DNA of 64,000 bases from Acytostelium subglobosum LB1. Taxonomy: Eukaryota; Evosea; Eumycetozoa; Acytosteliales; Acytosteliaceae. Shown here in pieces: positions 1 through 12,775 of the stretch. The DNA lies in NCBI RefSeq assembly GCF_000787575.1, contig NW_012236531.1, positions 217,054 to 281,053 on the forward strand, written 5' to 3'. The notes under the pieces are model-generated. The model made no database searches, was not told the DNA's origin, and worked only from the letters and a program-made list of their open reading frames with translations. Position numbers and translations under genes: made by a program. How positions within the stretch are numbered: the first letter of the stretch is position 1; each line of letters begins with the position of its first letter.

Positions 1-36
1 GATGAGGCGGTGACGTCAGTGCCTCGGCAATTCTAA
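1..36 (+). CDS. possible C-terminal end of an upstream gene
   Basis: Frame 1 is open from the first base and ends with TAA at 34-36, encoding a tail that finishes in VPRQF. The stretch is clearly more GC-rich than the DNA after it, and composition drops to AT-rich right after the stop, as at real gene ends in this window. Only eleven codons are visible, so no family can be assigned and chance is possible. Confidence 0.35.
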   Translation, partial: DEAVTSVPRQF

Positions 37-1255
37 ACTTGCTTAATATACAGCAACCTTATATGATGGCAGTCTGGTCAACTTAACAACAACAACAATA
101 GTTCAAACAAACAATTACAATCAATCAAACAACATGGAATTTGGTACTTGGATAGCGACCTGTCAAGTTACGAATTCAACAACAACAAACAACAATACTG
201 CAGCCGACATCATTATTATTATTATTGGACAACATGTTACAGAGACACTCTAGTAGTAGTAATAGGACATGATTGAATACTGTATTCCTATGCATCGCAC
301 TTATACCACCCTGTTTCATTCATTCATTCAATGAGTGATAGATCGGGTGATCAAGATTTACACCCACATCACTTATTCACTTTGTCCACCACCAGTTGAC
401 TGATCACACCACCAACACTTTGCTTTTGATCGCCCCCCACACTCAAACCCATCATCACACACTCCCCCACAACAACACGTTGAGTGGTCAATCACTCACA
501 CCACCTTGGATATTTCCAAATCATAAGTATGGGGTGGGTGATGGATTGGAGTAATCAATCATTCATTCATTCAATCAATCATACATACATACATACATAT
601 AACAAAACACTATTTATAATAGACTCCACTCAATCACTCTATCTCTATCTTCTACCACTGCCAGAGTCGACTCCTTACAGATCACCTTCTTATTAAGGTG
701 TGTGTATATATTCTCCCTTTCACTCTTCTCTCATCACATACCTACCTACCACTCATATAATATATACATCATATATTAGTATAATCAACAATTACAACAA
801 CATCAGCTGCAGCGATCAGTCGACAACACCACCACTACCACCAACCCCAACTCATCTCGATCATCTACGTTTACAACCACACTCGTCGGACACTACAGGT
901 GTCCTTCGCTTACTCTCACTCTCACTCTCTCATTCTCTCACACACAGACATACATATTACTCGCCATCCTTTCAATAATCCAATCATCCAGCCATGCCAT
1001 GCCATGCCATCCTATGTTTATTTGTTGTCTGGTTCACCGGGTTGGTTGTTGACCAAGCTTGAAGCAATCATGTGCTCTCATCTCATCTCATCTCACATCA
1101 CAGTCATCATCTTTGTCTTGTCTTTGTCGGCGCGCCATATCATTCAATCAATCAATCAATCAATCACAATTCAATTCCTTTCTTTATCCGTTGGAAAAAG
1201 AGAGATTAAGATATTATAACGTAGCAATAGCAACAACAGCAATAGCAACAACAAC
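37..1255. other. intergenic region upstream of CARMIL
   Basis: AT-rich, simple-sequence DNA with AAC, ATT, CAATC and CATGC short repeats (for example around 540-600, 990-1010 and 1140-1175). Small open frames at 484-1219 are built from these repeats and look non-coding. It presumably holds the 3' UTR of an upstream gene and the promoter and 5' UTR of the CARMIL gene. No RNA gene was recognised. Confidence 0.6.
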
Positions 1256-4200
1256 ATGGAATCACCTATCAAGATGTATCATTCTAACGAATTCCCTTCA
1301 TCACTCACTAGCCGCACAGCACTTGATTATAGTAGCAGCAGCAGTAGCAGCAGTAGTAACAGCACAGTTGTAGCAGAAGCAGCAGCAGTAGCAGCAGTAC
1401 ATGCAGTAGCGACAGCAGCAGCACTATCTACGACCTCACCTGTAAAATACAACAACTACACACCGCAGCCAACACAGCAACCACCACCCCTGTTGCCGCT
1501 CCCCTCCACTCCAGCCCCGCCACCTCCCTCCCAGACAAGATCTGCCAAACAAATTCGAAGTGACTCATTTCTAAGTCTAGACAATTCGCAAGAGCTACAG
1601 CAACAGCAGCAGTCTTCATCAACTACTCATACAACAACACGCAAGTCATCATCATCGAAGCTTCTATTGTCAATAAGTAGCGCAAGTTCATTCATCTCTG
1701 GCACCATCAGAGGAACATCTTCATCGAACTCATCAACATCATCGACTTCAGCGTCATCAATCAAGTTAACCGAGTCATCAACTGTATCAATATTCCAACC
1801 TCCAACTCAAACTCCTCAACAACAACAACAACAACAGCAGCAGCCACACGAGAGCAACAACAATACAAGCGACAACAACAACAACAACTACTGTACACTA
1901 TATAATTATAACATCAGTCACTATCAACAACTTACACAATATCAACAAAGAATGACAACTGAACTGTCTGAAGGAGAGAGAAGATTCGTGTTTGAGCTCG
2001 AGGGCAAGGAGCCAGACTTTGTGCTGTGGGTAAAGAAGACAAACAAGAAGGACGTCGTCCAGGACCGTCTGTTTGTGCTCACCCAGTACCGCATATACTC
2101 GATCAAGCGTAATGCCGTCGGCAAGAAGTCGATCGTGCGTCAGGGCCACCTGTACGACCTGATCGAGATCAAGACCGACGACATTGACCGCGTCCTGCTC
2201 AAGTTCACCGGCTTTGTCATTGACATCAGTGGCAGCAACACAGGCATCACCATACCCAAGATCCTGATCAACGCCTTCCACAGAATCAGTTTCACCTTCT
2301 CCCTTGAGGCCTCGCCCTCCCTGATCATCATCCCAGTCGAGAGAGCTGCTCCAGAGGTTGATCACGTCGGTAAGTTGTCGTCGCCACAAACTCAAACTCA
2401 AACTCATTCGAGCAAACTCACTCACTGACACTCCTCCCGTCCAACCAACAACAGAGCCAGGATTCGCACATGGCTTCGTTGAAGTATACAAAGCACAATG
2501 TAATTACTACGCAACTCCTGTAAATAATGACCTAATTCACTTCCTGGAGGAGACCGTCGAGAAGGGCAGCCGAGTGTTCTGTCTGGACGACTTTTCCGGA
2601 ATCGACAAGACCGATAGCGGCAGCACCAGCACCGCACTCAATATGGTGCCCGTGATGGCAGCCCTGCGCCACAACACCTTCTTTGACACGTTCATCTGCC
2701 ACAACAAGACCAGGAAGGAGGTGCCCCTGCTGCTGGCCGACGTCATGCACCACAACAGAACGATCGTGCGCGTGGACCTGCGCGGCGTCGAGTCGGACAA
2801 GGGCTGGGTGCAGCTTGGTGAGGCGCTCAAGGAGAACCAGTGCAACGAGCTTCGCTTCCTCGATGTCTCTGACAACCAGGTGCGCGACAATGGTATCATC
2901 TCGATCGCCACAGCCATCCGCTCGTTCACTCGCGAGTTCTGCCAGCTGACCGCGTCAAACATCGAGCTACAGTCAAAGGGTGCCGCTGTGACGTTCCGCA
3001 CTCTGCAGTCAAACTACGCTTCGTCGGGCGGCATTGAGATCTTGGACTTTAGCCGCAACCATCTTGGCGCCGCCGGCTCTGAGCCACTGGCCGACTGGCT
3101 GGCCCTGCTCAACACTTCGAACCAGTCGCCAGAGAAGCCCCTCAAGCACATCAACTTGGAAGGCGCACAGATTGAGACGCCCCGTATCACCACGGCCATC
3201 AGACAGGCCAACCTCGCCTACCTCACCTACCTCAACCTCTCGGAGAACAGGATCAACAACGACGCAGTTCAGTCAATCTGCCACCTGATCTCCAAGGGCG
3301 AGTACCTCCAATCGCTGCTTCTACGCGGCTGTGGCCTGTTGGGCGAGCACGTCTCACTCCTGGTCACCGCATGCACCAACGGACCAGCGACTGGCGGTCG
3401 TATGCTGGACCTGTCGGCCAACAACTTTGGCAAGAATGGCGCGACGTCGTTCGCGGCCTGCATCAAGTCGGCGTCAAACATCGACACTCTGAACCTGGCA
3501 AACAACAACTTTAGAAAGAATGGTATGACCAGCATCATCTCAGCACTCGAGGAGAACTCCACGTTGCGCTCGATCGATCTCTCCAACAACTTGAAGAGTG
3601 GCAGCAAGGCCGATGCGGTCGTCGACCATCTGGCACGCGTCGTCCAGAAGCACTCGACACTCGAGCGTCTGATCCTCACAGGAAACACCAACAAGGGCTT
3701 CTTCCTGGGTCGCGAGCTCTCGCCTCTGGTCAAGTCGATCAACGAGGATTCCAAGTTGGTCGAGCTCGATATCTCGGGCAACAACATTGGCGATGACCTT
3801 TGTCGCGAGCTCTTTGAGTCACTCAAGAAGAACACCTACCTGCGCGTGCTGCAGATTGACAACAACAGCATTGGCCTGCCGGGTTTCGCTGCCATGAAGC
3901 GTTGCTTCACCGTCAACCGCTCGCTCACCGACATCCCAGTTCCAACTCGTGATATTGCCAAGCTGCTCAGCGCGGCCAAGGACAGAAAGCAGACCAACGA
4001 CAGAATCTCCGAGATACTCAACGACATCTCCTGGTGTCTGGCCAACAACAAGAACGGCGTTCCCTACACCGACGTGCCATCGGCCACCAAGACCACCGTG
4101 GCAGTGTCCACATCGGGCCGCTCCACTCCCAACTTCCAGGCCACCACCTACACCTCGAACCCCTCGTCGCCAATGATCAACCGCAGCAACGACGACCTTG

Positions 4201-4718
4201 GATACTCGCGCGGTCTGTCCAGCAGCAACTTCAACCTGTCAGCCAGCCAGCCAAACAAGCCAACGTACGCCCCACCACCTCCCTTGGTGCCAAAGCATGC
4301 GCCAACGCTCAACAAATCCATGTCGTCAATGTCCGTCTCGAACCGATCGGCTTCATCGCTGTCGTTCAGCCAACACCAGCCACCCGCACCACAGTACCAT
4401 GCTCCACCACCTCAAGCCGACTACAGCAGCAATGGATACAGCAACCACCAGCAACAGGATCAGTACTACGACAATCAGAATGGCGCCAGCAACTACCAGG
4501 ACACCTCGTACGACAACTCGGCGCAGGGCTACGACAACAATGGCTACAGCTATGATCAACAGCAGCAGGGATACGACCAGACCGGCTATGACCAGAATGG
4601 CTACGACCAGAATGGCTACGATCAAAATGGCTATAACTACGACCAGCAGGGTTACGATCAACAATACGACACACCTGTTACTGGCACGGCTAGAGTGCCA
4701 CCTCCACCGCCCATGTAG
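1256..4718 (+). CDS. CARMIL-like actin regulator (PH, LRR, Pro-rich tail)
   Basis: Two exons, 1256-2369 and 2455-4718, joined over a GTAAGT...AACAG intron in phase 1, give 1,125 aa. Residues 1-232 are Ser/Thr/Gln/Asn low complexity. From Met233 (nt 1952) a PH-like module follows (LWVKKTNKKDVVQDRLFVLT...), then a long ribonuclease-inhibitor-type LRR array with repeats such as DLSANNFGKNGATSF and DTLNLANNNFRKNGMTS. The tail is Pro-rich with GYDQNGYDQ repeats and ends in PPPPPM. This order matches CARMIL (D. discoideum p116), a scaffold that binds capping protein, Arp2/3 and class I myosins at the leading edge. Met233 is an alternative start if the low-complexity leader is not translated. The metazoan capping-protein-interaction motif was not found by eye. 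Confidence 0.9.
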
Positions 4719-5042
4719 ACTACAGTGCGTGTACGTGTGACTAGACCTAGGATGATACGTCTTGCCATGCCAGGCATGCTTCTTCCTCCTCCCTCCTCCT
4801 CCTAATTTATTCAATTAACAAACCAATCCAACATCCATCCATCGACACCAAATCCCAATAAACTGCAACTCTAAACAAACCCAAATCATTCTCCAAATGG
4901 AAAAAGAAAAACGAAGTGTCGTTTGATGAGGGAGGAGATAGAGATAGATACATCATCGTTCATTCGTAGCAACTGGTCTCCAAACATTCGTATCTATCTC
5001 TATCTCTATCTCTATTGTATTATTATTATTGCATACAGCGCA

Positions 5043-5880
5043 ATGAATAAAGTACTGTTGTCTATCAGTTTTGTGTTGGCAATGGTTGCAGCCACCAACG
5101 CACAATGCACCTTCACAGACAATAACAACAACACATACGACTTCTCTGGCATGACCAAGTAAGCAAAATGACCCCCCTGTTAACGCAAATGGCAAAGCAA
5201 CTGAGCTGGCCAACTTGTCACATGGACCTATCGTTCAATCAATCATTTTATATTTACATCCAATTGATCAATCAAACTCAATCAATTAATATAGTAATAC
5301 TCAATACTCATACGGAACCAGCTTGGGTGGTCCCAAGGTAAGTCATGCATTGTCAATGAACATTTGGAATAATGTTCCACTCAATCTAACATCTCATCAA
5401 TCAATCATGGCTCCCTACACAAAACAGTACTACTGGAACATCTGCCAGAACGCCCAAGTTTGCTCTCAGTCATCCACTGGTCTGCAGCCAACCACTGCTG
5501 CTTGTCAACTCTCCTCATCCATCTACAACAGTCTTGGTCTTCTTGCCTCTGGAGCATTTGGTTTGTTGCCCTCTGGAAAGAAAGGAGCCACCCTAACCTA
5601 CACCGACGCGGTCCTGGCCTGTGCCAGCAGAACCAAGGCCCGCAAGGCCCTCATCGATCTCCAGTGTGTCCCAGGTGCACCCACCCAAACCGTCAGCATA
5701 GCAGAGACCGAGGCAGGATCGTGCATCTACCAAATCATCATGACCAGTGGTCAGGCCTGTCCAATCGTTGTGAATACATCCACCTCCTCAGCTACCACGT
5801 CGTCTCCAACAACAACAACAATAACTACCATCCTTGGCTCATTACTTGTAGCCACCATCATACTGTTCCTCACTGTGTAA
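5043..5880 (+). CDS. secreted or GPI-anchored MRH-domain protein
   Basis: Three exons (5043-5158, 5295-5337, 5428-5880) give 203 aa. A signal peptide (MNKVLLSISFVLAMVAATNA) is followed by a mannose-6-phosphate-receptor-homology pattern: CTFTD, YDFSG, YYWNICQNAQVC, LTYTDAVLACASRTKARKA, LIDLQC, then GSCIYQIIMTSGQAC. A Ser/Thr stalk and a hydrophobic C-terminus with no cytoplasmic tail suggest a GPI-attachment signal; a simple membrane anchor is the alternative. MRH domains usually bind phosphomannosyl or high-mannose glycans, but I did not confirm the sugar-binding residues. The second intron is 90 nt with no stop codon, so retention would add 30 residues in frame. That intron carries the TGGAATAATGTTCCA inverted repeat. 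Confidence 0.75.
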
Positions 5881-6094
5881 TCGATCGATCGATCAATCAA
5901 TCAAATAAAAGAACGAATAAGAATGAATAATGAGGGAAGTTGGAGATATCCGAGGCATGTATTGACAGGTTGGGATAATGTTTGGCGGATGTAGGATGTT
6001 GGTGAATGAATGGCGGTAGTAGTTGTTGTTATATAATATAATAAGTTGTTTCAAGGTCATGTTGCACACCTCAATCCTTAAGAAGGGTCTACCC

Positions 6095-8300
6095 TTAGAC
6101 CTTCTTGGATGGAGCGACGGCAACGTAGGCGGGTGGATGGTTGGTCTGTGGATTCTTGGAGGCGTAGATAAGGGCATAGAATTGACCGCCCTCGAATGGG
6201 TCCTTCAGACCGAGGAGCTTGCCAGTGTTCTTGATCAGCTCATCGAGCGATGGGTAGTGTGTGGTGCCACCCATGTGGATGTAGCCCTGTCCGTGCTTGT
6301 GGACGATCTTGGCATGGGCAATATCCTTGTTCTTTGATACATAGGAGAGTGCGTAGCAGCCTGGATCGGTGCTGCTGAAACGTACAATGTATGTGCCAGT
6401 CTTCTTATTGGCCAGGAACTGAATGACGTTCTTGGACGACGTCTCGCCCAGGAAGCCCTTGAGCGAGCACACCGAGAGCACGCGCTCCAACACGTCGTTG
6501 CCCGAGTTGAGAGGTCCGAACCAACCCAAGAAGCGTCCAAAGTCCTCAATGCGCACTGTTTCCGACTCAATGTCCACCAGCAGCAGCTTGAGACACTTGA
6601 TCTTGAGACTGTCCTGGTTGTTCGCCTTCATGTCCACGCCAAAGGTCGAGCAGAAGCACGAGTAGAACTGGTTCCAAGAGACCTCCTCGCGGCCCAGGAA
6701 GTTGTGCGACCAGAACTGGCGGGCGTTGGGATCGTTGATCAGACCCTCGATAAGGATGTGATCCAACAGTCTCTGTCTGGTGATGTCCTCGAAGCTTGGG
6801 CGGCGGCTGGGCAAGTGATCCCAACAACGGATCAAGAGGTCCTTCAGACGAGGACCCCAGTTATCGTTCATCGCCGGTCTATTCTTCTTGTTGGTGACGC
6901 CATCCACCAAGTCGTTATAATTCTTATAGAATCCATTGTAAGGCTCCAGCTTTGTCAGCAACTCCCACAACAGCATAGAGAATGAGTATACATCACTCTT
7001 CTCATCATACTCTCTGTTTAACAACATTTCCTATAATTCGTTTGATTGATTGAATGGGTGTGAGTGAGTGATTGATTGATTGATTGATGAGTGATGGAAT
7101 GATTCCCCAACTTACTGGAGACATGTATAGAGGTGAACCAGCTTGTCCACTTGACTTGCTCTCGAGCAAGATCTTGCTCAGACCAAAGTCAGCCACCTTT
7201 ACTACCCAGTTGTTGTCAACGAGGAGGTTGGCTGGCTTGAGATCAAGATGGAGGATGGGTGGGTTGGAGAGATGTAGCCAGTTCATGCCAAGGGCAGTGT
7301 CACGTGCCACCAATATGGCACGCTTAAAGTCGATAAAGTCTGGCGAATCCTCCTTGACACGGAGAAGCGAGTGCAGCGAGCCCTTGGGCATAAGCTCTGT
7401 GACGATCGAGAGGTTGCCTGGGGTGGTGCAGGCGCCCATGAACAGGAGCAGATGCGGGTTTCTCAGCTTGGTCATCAGACAGACCTCCTTGCGGAACTCG
7501 TTCAGCACGGTCTCGTCGTAGAACTGTTGTGTGAGCTTCTTGATGGCGACCTCCTTGCCGCGCACCGTGCCCTTGAACACGGAGCCAAAGGCGCCCGAGC
7601 CGATCTTGGAGTCGCGGTTGTATATGATCTCGGATTTGTCGATCTCCCACTTGGTGATCTCCTTCTCCTCCTCCTTGAGCGACATGCTCTCGACGGCGCT
7701 CGTCACCGAGCTGGTCTGGCTGTCCTCGATGCGAGACGATGGAGAGTGGGGCGAGGCGGCCGCCGAGTGGTCGGTCACCGCCGTTGTGTTGTTGGTGGTT
7801 GCGATCGATGTCGAGTTGGTTGGTGAGAGCTTGAATGACGACTCTCTAAGTTGGTTCCAAATATCTTGAGCACGTGTATGATCGCCCTGATCAGTCGCGA
7901 TCAAACATTGTACCAACTCTTGCTTCAATGATATCACTGATTGAATCTTTGAAGCCTTTGCTCTAAGATCTTGTATCTAAATTGATTGATTGATTAAGTG
8001 TCGTTAAGTTAGTGATCGATTTGATTGATTGATTGATTGATTGATTGGAATAGTTCCAATGATTGATTGAATGAGTGATTGAGTGTATGATGGTGATCTT
8101 ACAGATGCTGTGAATAATGCATCCAAACGATCTTTGTTAACTGTTGACTTGTGAGTGATTGATAGTTCGATGAGATTATTTATCTCATTGTCTGTTGTCA
8201 CCTGTCTTGTCTCCAACACTTTTATCTCCTCCTGTGCCGACATGATCGACCTTGACAAGTTTGACACTCTATCAATCTTATTTGCTCCTCCACTGCTCAT
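6095..8300 (-). CDS. Shk-family kinase with C-terminal SH2 domain
   Basis: Exons 8300-8103, 7976-7116 and 7030-6095 give 664 aa. A helical N-terminus (about 1-110) leads into a kinase domain: G-loop GSGAFGSVFKG near 192, VAIKK, HLDLKPANLL, DFGLSK and SPLYMSPE, the last split across intron 2. A C-terminal SH2 domain (about 540-625) has YIVRFSS as the FLVRxS equivalent. Kinase followed by SH2 is diagnostic of the dictyostelid Shk group, dual-specificity kinases in which SH2 lies after the kinase, the reverse of Src. Length is nearest to what I recall for ShkB, but I do not assign the paralogue. Both introns contain the GGAAN3TTCC repeat and TCAATC tracts on the sense strand. It is divergent from the Stm1-like gene. 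Confidence 0.92.
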
Positions 8301-9177
8301 TCTTCTATTTTATCTTTAAAACTAAATATCTGATTGAATGAAATAAATGAATGAATGAAATATATTATATTATATTATATAAATAAATAAATTAAGTAAT
8401 GTAATGTATACAAATTGTAGTTAATATCTGTGGTGTTTGTGTGTTTGTACCTCTCTCTATCAAAGGTGTAAATGAATGAATTGATTGAGACCAGGGACTC
8501 ATGACTTGAACAGAAAAGCCATCATTCCACAAATAATTATTGATAAATTGAATGAAGACACCCCCACCTCATTCTATTTTCAATCTTCCAAAGATCCATA
8601 TCGAAGTTCAAATCTAATCTGTAAACCACACACTACAAAATAACTCGAAGGTCCGAATGATAAAACAATAAAAAATTAAAAAAAATCAAAGATTTGATGT
8701 GTGTGTATGGGAGGTTTGGAGCTAGGAGGAGGAGTGTGTGGTGGAGCACGCTAGTGTTGCGTTGTGGGATGGGTGGGAGTCGATGATGTCTCCAACTCTC
8801 ATAGCTGTAGAGGTCTTTTGCATTCACTCACTATCCCCTCACATACACCTAACAAAGTAAGTATCTATAACTATATACCTACATCTCATTCATTCAATAC
8901 AAGTCAATCATCTCTCATTCAATCTCAACCAAGTACTTAATCGATGGATACATGGATACCATTGACGGATACATCATCATTCAGACTCACGACGGATACA
9001 AACAGGTGGATAGATAGATAGCGGATACAAACACAGCATAGACTATGAACGCAACACAACAACCAATGATTGAATTGAATTGAATGAATGATGAATGATT
9101 GTGGATTGACAGGTTCATATATGACGATGATGATGATGATGTTAACATAATATGTTCATAATTCAAACTCAAATAGA
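8301..9177. other. divergent intergenic region, Shk kinase / Stm1-like
   Basis: About 880 bases of AT-rich DNA between divergently transcribed genes, expected to contain both promoters. It holds ATATT repeats near 8355-8385, TGAATGAA tracts and a G/T-rich stretch at 8690-8790. A 64-codon minus frame at 8633-8827 lacks coding character. No RNA gene recognised. Confidence 0.6.
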
Positions 9178-10059
9178 ATGAGTACCAACCGTTTCGATCT
9201 TCTTCAAGACGACAATGAAGAGCCACAGGAGAAGGTTGTGACAAAGGAAGTCAAGCCAGCCGTCAAGGCTCCAACCGCCCCAGCCTCAAAGAAGCCAGCT
9301 GCTGCTGCTGCTCCAGCCAAGCCAACCGGAGAGCGCAGAGATAGGCCTCAGGGTGGCGACAGAGAGCGTCGTCCAAGAGACCCATCAGCTGTTGCTGGTG
9401 CTGCTCCCAACGGTGAGCGCAGGGAGAGGAGAGAGCGTCGTCCAACTGACGCTGTTGCCACTGAGGATGCTGACAAGCAGTCCACCAGAAGAGACAGCAA
9501 GCCACGCACCCACACTCCACGCACTGACGCCGCTGGTAACCCACGCGGTCGTCTGTTCGACAGGAAGTCTGGCACTGGCAGACCACAAGGCGAGCAGAAG
9601 AAGGGCGGTTCTGGCCGCGGTAACTGGGGCACCCCAACTGAGGTCGTCTCTGAGACCCCAGCCACCGAGGAGGAGGCCACCACCACCACCACCACCACCA
9701 CCGAGTCCGTCGACGCTCCAGTCGCCGAGCCAAAGGACACCAACATCACCTACGACGAGTACCTCAAGCAGCAGCAGGCCGTCCAAGTCGAGCCAATCAA
9801 GCTCAGACAGGCCGGCGAGGGTGAGACCAACAAGTGGGACGACTACGCACCACTCCAGAAGGAGCCAGTCAAGTCCAACGCCAAGTCGGACAAGAAGGAG
9901 AAGAAGAACCCCAAGGAGAAGACCATCATCAACTTGGAGCAGAAGCCCGCTGTCAGCCAATCATCGGCCCCAAAGGGAAAGGGCCCACGCCCAACCGGCG
10001 CCAAGGAGCAGGCCAAGAAGATCCCTGAGACCAAGGACTTCCCAGCCCTCAAGGCCTAA
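9178..10059 (+). CDS. Stm1/SERBP1 (HABP4) family ribosome-binding protein
   Basis: A single-exon gene of 293 aa. The start MSTNRFDLLQDD resembles the N-terminus of Stm1/SERBP1 proteins (MS/NPFDLLxDD). It is highly basic with RDRPQGG, RRERRERRP and a core RLFDRKSGTGR...KKGGSGRGNWGT, the HABP4/PAI-RBP1 signature, then ITYDEYLKQQQ and a lysine-rich C-terminus. The family clamps mRNA channels of idle 80S ribosomes and preserves them during starvation, a plausible role in an amoeba that develops when starved; that last point is inference. Codon usage is strongly biased to C-ending codons, suggesting high expression. Antisense frames of over 150 codons here are by-products of that bias. Confidence 0.9.
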   Translation: MSTNRFDLLQDDNEEPQEKVVTKEVKPAVKAPTAPASKKPAAAAAPAKPTGERRDRPQGGDRERRPRDPSAVAGAAPNGERRERRERRPTDAVATEDADKQSTRRDSKPRTHTPRTDAAGNPRGRLFDRKSGTGRPQGEQKKGGSGRGNWGTPTEVVSETPATEEEATTTTTTTTESVDAPVAEPKDTNITYDEYLKQQQAVQVEPIKLRQAGEGETNKWDDYAPLQKEPVKSNAKSDKKEKKNPKEKTIINLEQKPAVSQSSAPKGKGPRPTGAKEQAKKIPETKDFPALKA

Positions 10060-10263
10060 GCCCTTCACCACCTGAGTAGTTTATGTTCAGGTCCCGCGCG
10101 CTGTCGTCCACCGCCAACCGTCACTCACATGTTAGGGGAACTCCAAAGATGATCCGTCTTTGCCAAATAAACGTTATATATATATTTAGTTAACGCGTCA
10201 TCTTGATCTTGATCTTAAGATCTTCTCTAGATTGATTGATTGATTAGATTAAGGTTGATTGGT

Positions 10264-10771
10264 TTATTGTTGTGTACAAGATGGTGCGTCAACTAGAGTG
10301 TAGCCAACACGGTCGATCGATCGGTTGCGTTGGGTCTTGTTCTTGGGCTCGGTCATCTTGGAGAGCATGGTCTGTCTGTTCTTGTATTGTTGCTCGTCTG
10401 GATACTCGTCGTCGGCCTCCCACAAGAAGATATCGTTTTCCAGACCACTGCTGATGATTGCCGGTAGCCATGGATGGCCCACGCAGCAGTTGACAATGTT
10501 GTCGTGGCCCTCTAGTACGCGCATCAGTTTGCCTGTGACCTTGTTCCAGATGAACACACGGTCGTCGTCACTGCCGGTCATGACATACTCTGAGTGCGGG
10601 CCATAGAAGCTGCAGGACTTTATCGTTCTAATCGATATATGTCCATCATACTTTTGTTTGTAAGTCTTCACCACTGCAGCCTCGTCATCATCATCGGCAA
10701 TTCCATCGTCTTCGTCATCATCCAATTGATTGAACATTATATAGTCTGCGTCCATTTCCAATGAGTCATCT

Positions 10772-10806
<35 letters not shown>

Positions 10807-12307
10807 TCCATCGTCATCGTGGCTGGAGTCCACGTCCACATCCTCTCCATCATTGTCCTCCTCCTTTGTTGCCTTGCCGTCTTCGTCTTCGTCGTTGTCG
10901 TTGTTGTTGTTATTATTTACATCATTGCCGCCGCTGCTGGTGCCGCTGCTGCCTTCGCCATCACTACTATGTCTCATCTGTTTGGATGTCTGTACATTTG
11001 GATCCGTGTCCGTCGATGTTGTAGTCCTTGGTCTCTTCTTCACCGAGTAGTCCTTGAAGTAATCCAGGTTGAACCTAATTGATTGATTGATTGAGTGTCA
11101 GTGGATTGATTGATGTGATTGAGATTGAACCATACTCTTTGGCAAAGTTCCTCTTTACATCATAGAGGTAGAGACTATCTGATGAGTTGGTGGCCAGTAG
11201 TTCATCGCCATTATTACTGAACACACATCCAGTCGTCTCATAGGATGATCCATCATTCTGTAATGGCTTGCGCAGGTTCCTATATATATTGACATATGAC
11301 TGCGATGAATAGTTGTTGATATATCGTTGGCTGGATCGAACGAATGAATGAGGGAATGAGTCAATGAATGAGTGAATGAGCCAACATTATCGATGTCCAA
11401 GTCATCACATACTCAAATAGTCTGACAGCACCATCTGATGTTGCTGTTGCAAATGTGTATCCGTCGAGTGGATGGTAGTCGACGGAGAATACGGTGGTCT
11501 TGGGGATGCGATTGGAGGAGGTGTTGCGACGGAGATTGCGACTGTCCTTGTCAAAGTCCACGATCAGACTCTCCTTTTGAGTTCGGCTGGTGCTGCGATC
11601 GCTGCGTCCACCGCCAAACATCTGTGGCAGGATGCGCGCGTCTTGATCCCCGCCGCCCATGTGGCCCTCGGCCGGGATGGTCTTTGAGTAGCTCTTGGCA
11701 TAGGGCTGGCGCACGTCAAACATGCGTACAGTGCCATCGCTCGAACAAGACAGGAAGCAATCAGGTTGTCTCTTATTCACCGATATCTTGAGTATCTTCA
11801 TTGTATGATGTGTGAACACCGTCGATATCCTAGCATCCCTATCATACAATATAACATCCGAGTCATTACCGCCACTGACCACATGACGATCATTCGATCC
11901 CGGTATGAACTCTGCCGTAAACACATTAGTTGTATGTCCACTGATTGATCATGAATGATTGATTAGTCTGTGCTCGTGTTCAATCAATCATGTTTGAGTA
12001 CATACTATAATGTATCAATGCATTCCCTTGAGTTGTAGTCCCATATCTTGACGGATTCGTCGTCTGAGCCAGAGACAACGAGTGAGCCACTTGAGTTGAA
12101 TGCGATGGTATTGACACATTCATCATGTCCAAGGAACTGACCAGTTAACTTCATAGTCTGCATCGCATAATCCGATGATATATAATCATCCCTTAACCTA
12201 CTACCTCCTCTTCCTCCTCCTCCTCCTCCTCTTCTCTGTATCCTACCGACCTCACCTCTCAACTCTCTCTCCATCAACTGTCTTGTCAAGTTGAGTCCAT
12301 TATCCAT
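10264..12307 (-). CDS. DCAF-like WD40 protein (candidate CUL4-DDB1 receptor)
   Basis: Four exons (12307-12006, 11940-11413, 11330-11136, 11074-10264) with consistent phase-2 junctions give 611 aa. A Gly/Arg-rich N-terminus precedes WD repeats including LVVSGSDDESVKIWD, DCFLSCSSDGTVRMFDVRQP, TFATATSDGAVRLFD, ELLATNSSDSLYLYD, EYVMTGSDDDRVFIWN and AIISSGLENDIFLWE. A long Asp/Glu insert (nt about 10680-10900) separates the last repeats. Spacing and the HPWLPAIISSGLENDIFLW motif resemble the DCAF5/6/8/WDTC1 group, substrate receptors of CUL4-DDB1 ubiquitin ligases; this is a family-level inference. WDxR-type boxes are present only in part (MFDVRQP). Introns contain TCAATC tracts in sense orientation. 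Confidence 0.82.
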
Positions 12308-12775
12308 TTCTTATTCTTATTATTCTTTACATGTAATGAATGATCTTCACACTAGTTGTAATATTTGATCAAGTTGTGTCTATGTTTGATTGAAGTATGA
12401 GTATAAACATGTGAGTGAATGAGATTCATTATGTACATTCTTGGTCACATGATGTTGGTGTAATGTTATAACATGCCAATTAAGGAAGTGTTCGGATGTT
12501 CGGAGATGATGGCCTAAAATGGTATAAATCCATCCAATCATGTGAATCTGGAATGTTCAGAGGGTTTGAGGGATGTGTGAGTTGGATTCATCGAAACAAT
12601 TTGACAAACCCTTCGTTTGCTTTTTCAACACTAACTTTGACGTTAGTGAGGGAGATTGTTGAGGCTGGAGCGAGGGTCACCTCACATGTCTGACAAGTAA
12701 TGCAAACCATTTGCATCATTCAATTATTAATAAGATACAGAGATAATAATATATATATATATATATATAGATAGA
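12308..12775. other. divergent intergenic region with AT dinucleotide tract
   Basis: Between divergent WD40 and membrane glycoprotein genes. It is AT-rich, with an (AT)n run near 12750-12768 just upstream of the glycoprotein start codon. A 65-codon plus frame at 12496-12693 has no recognisable protein features. No RNA gene recognised. Confidence 0.6.

Noticed and set aside
484-1373. Four overlapping plus-strand frames of 70-106 codons upstream of CARMIL
   Set aside because: They are built from TCAATC, ATACAT and CTCATT simple repeats, overlap each other, and have no family features.
2422-4814. Many antisense and alternative frames across CARMIL
   Set aside because: They shadow a gene with clear PH and LRR motifs, and none has a recognisable domain.
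8633-8827. 64-codon minus frame between Shk and Stm1-like genes
   Set aside because: No family features, low-complexity ends, and no link to exons of the Shk gene.
9263-9960. Long antisense frames opposite the Stm1-like gene
   Set aside because: They arise from strong C-ending codon bias in the real gene; the products are Leu/Val or Arg-rich with no domain.
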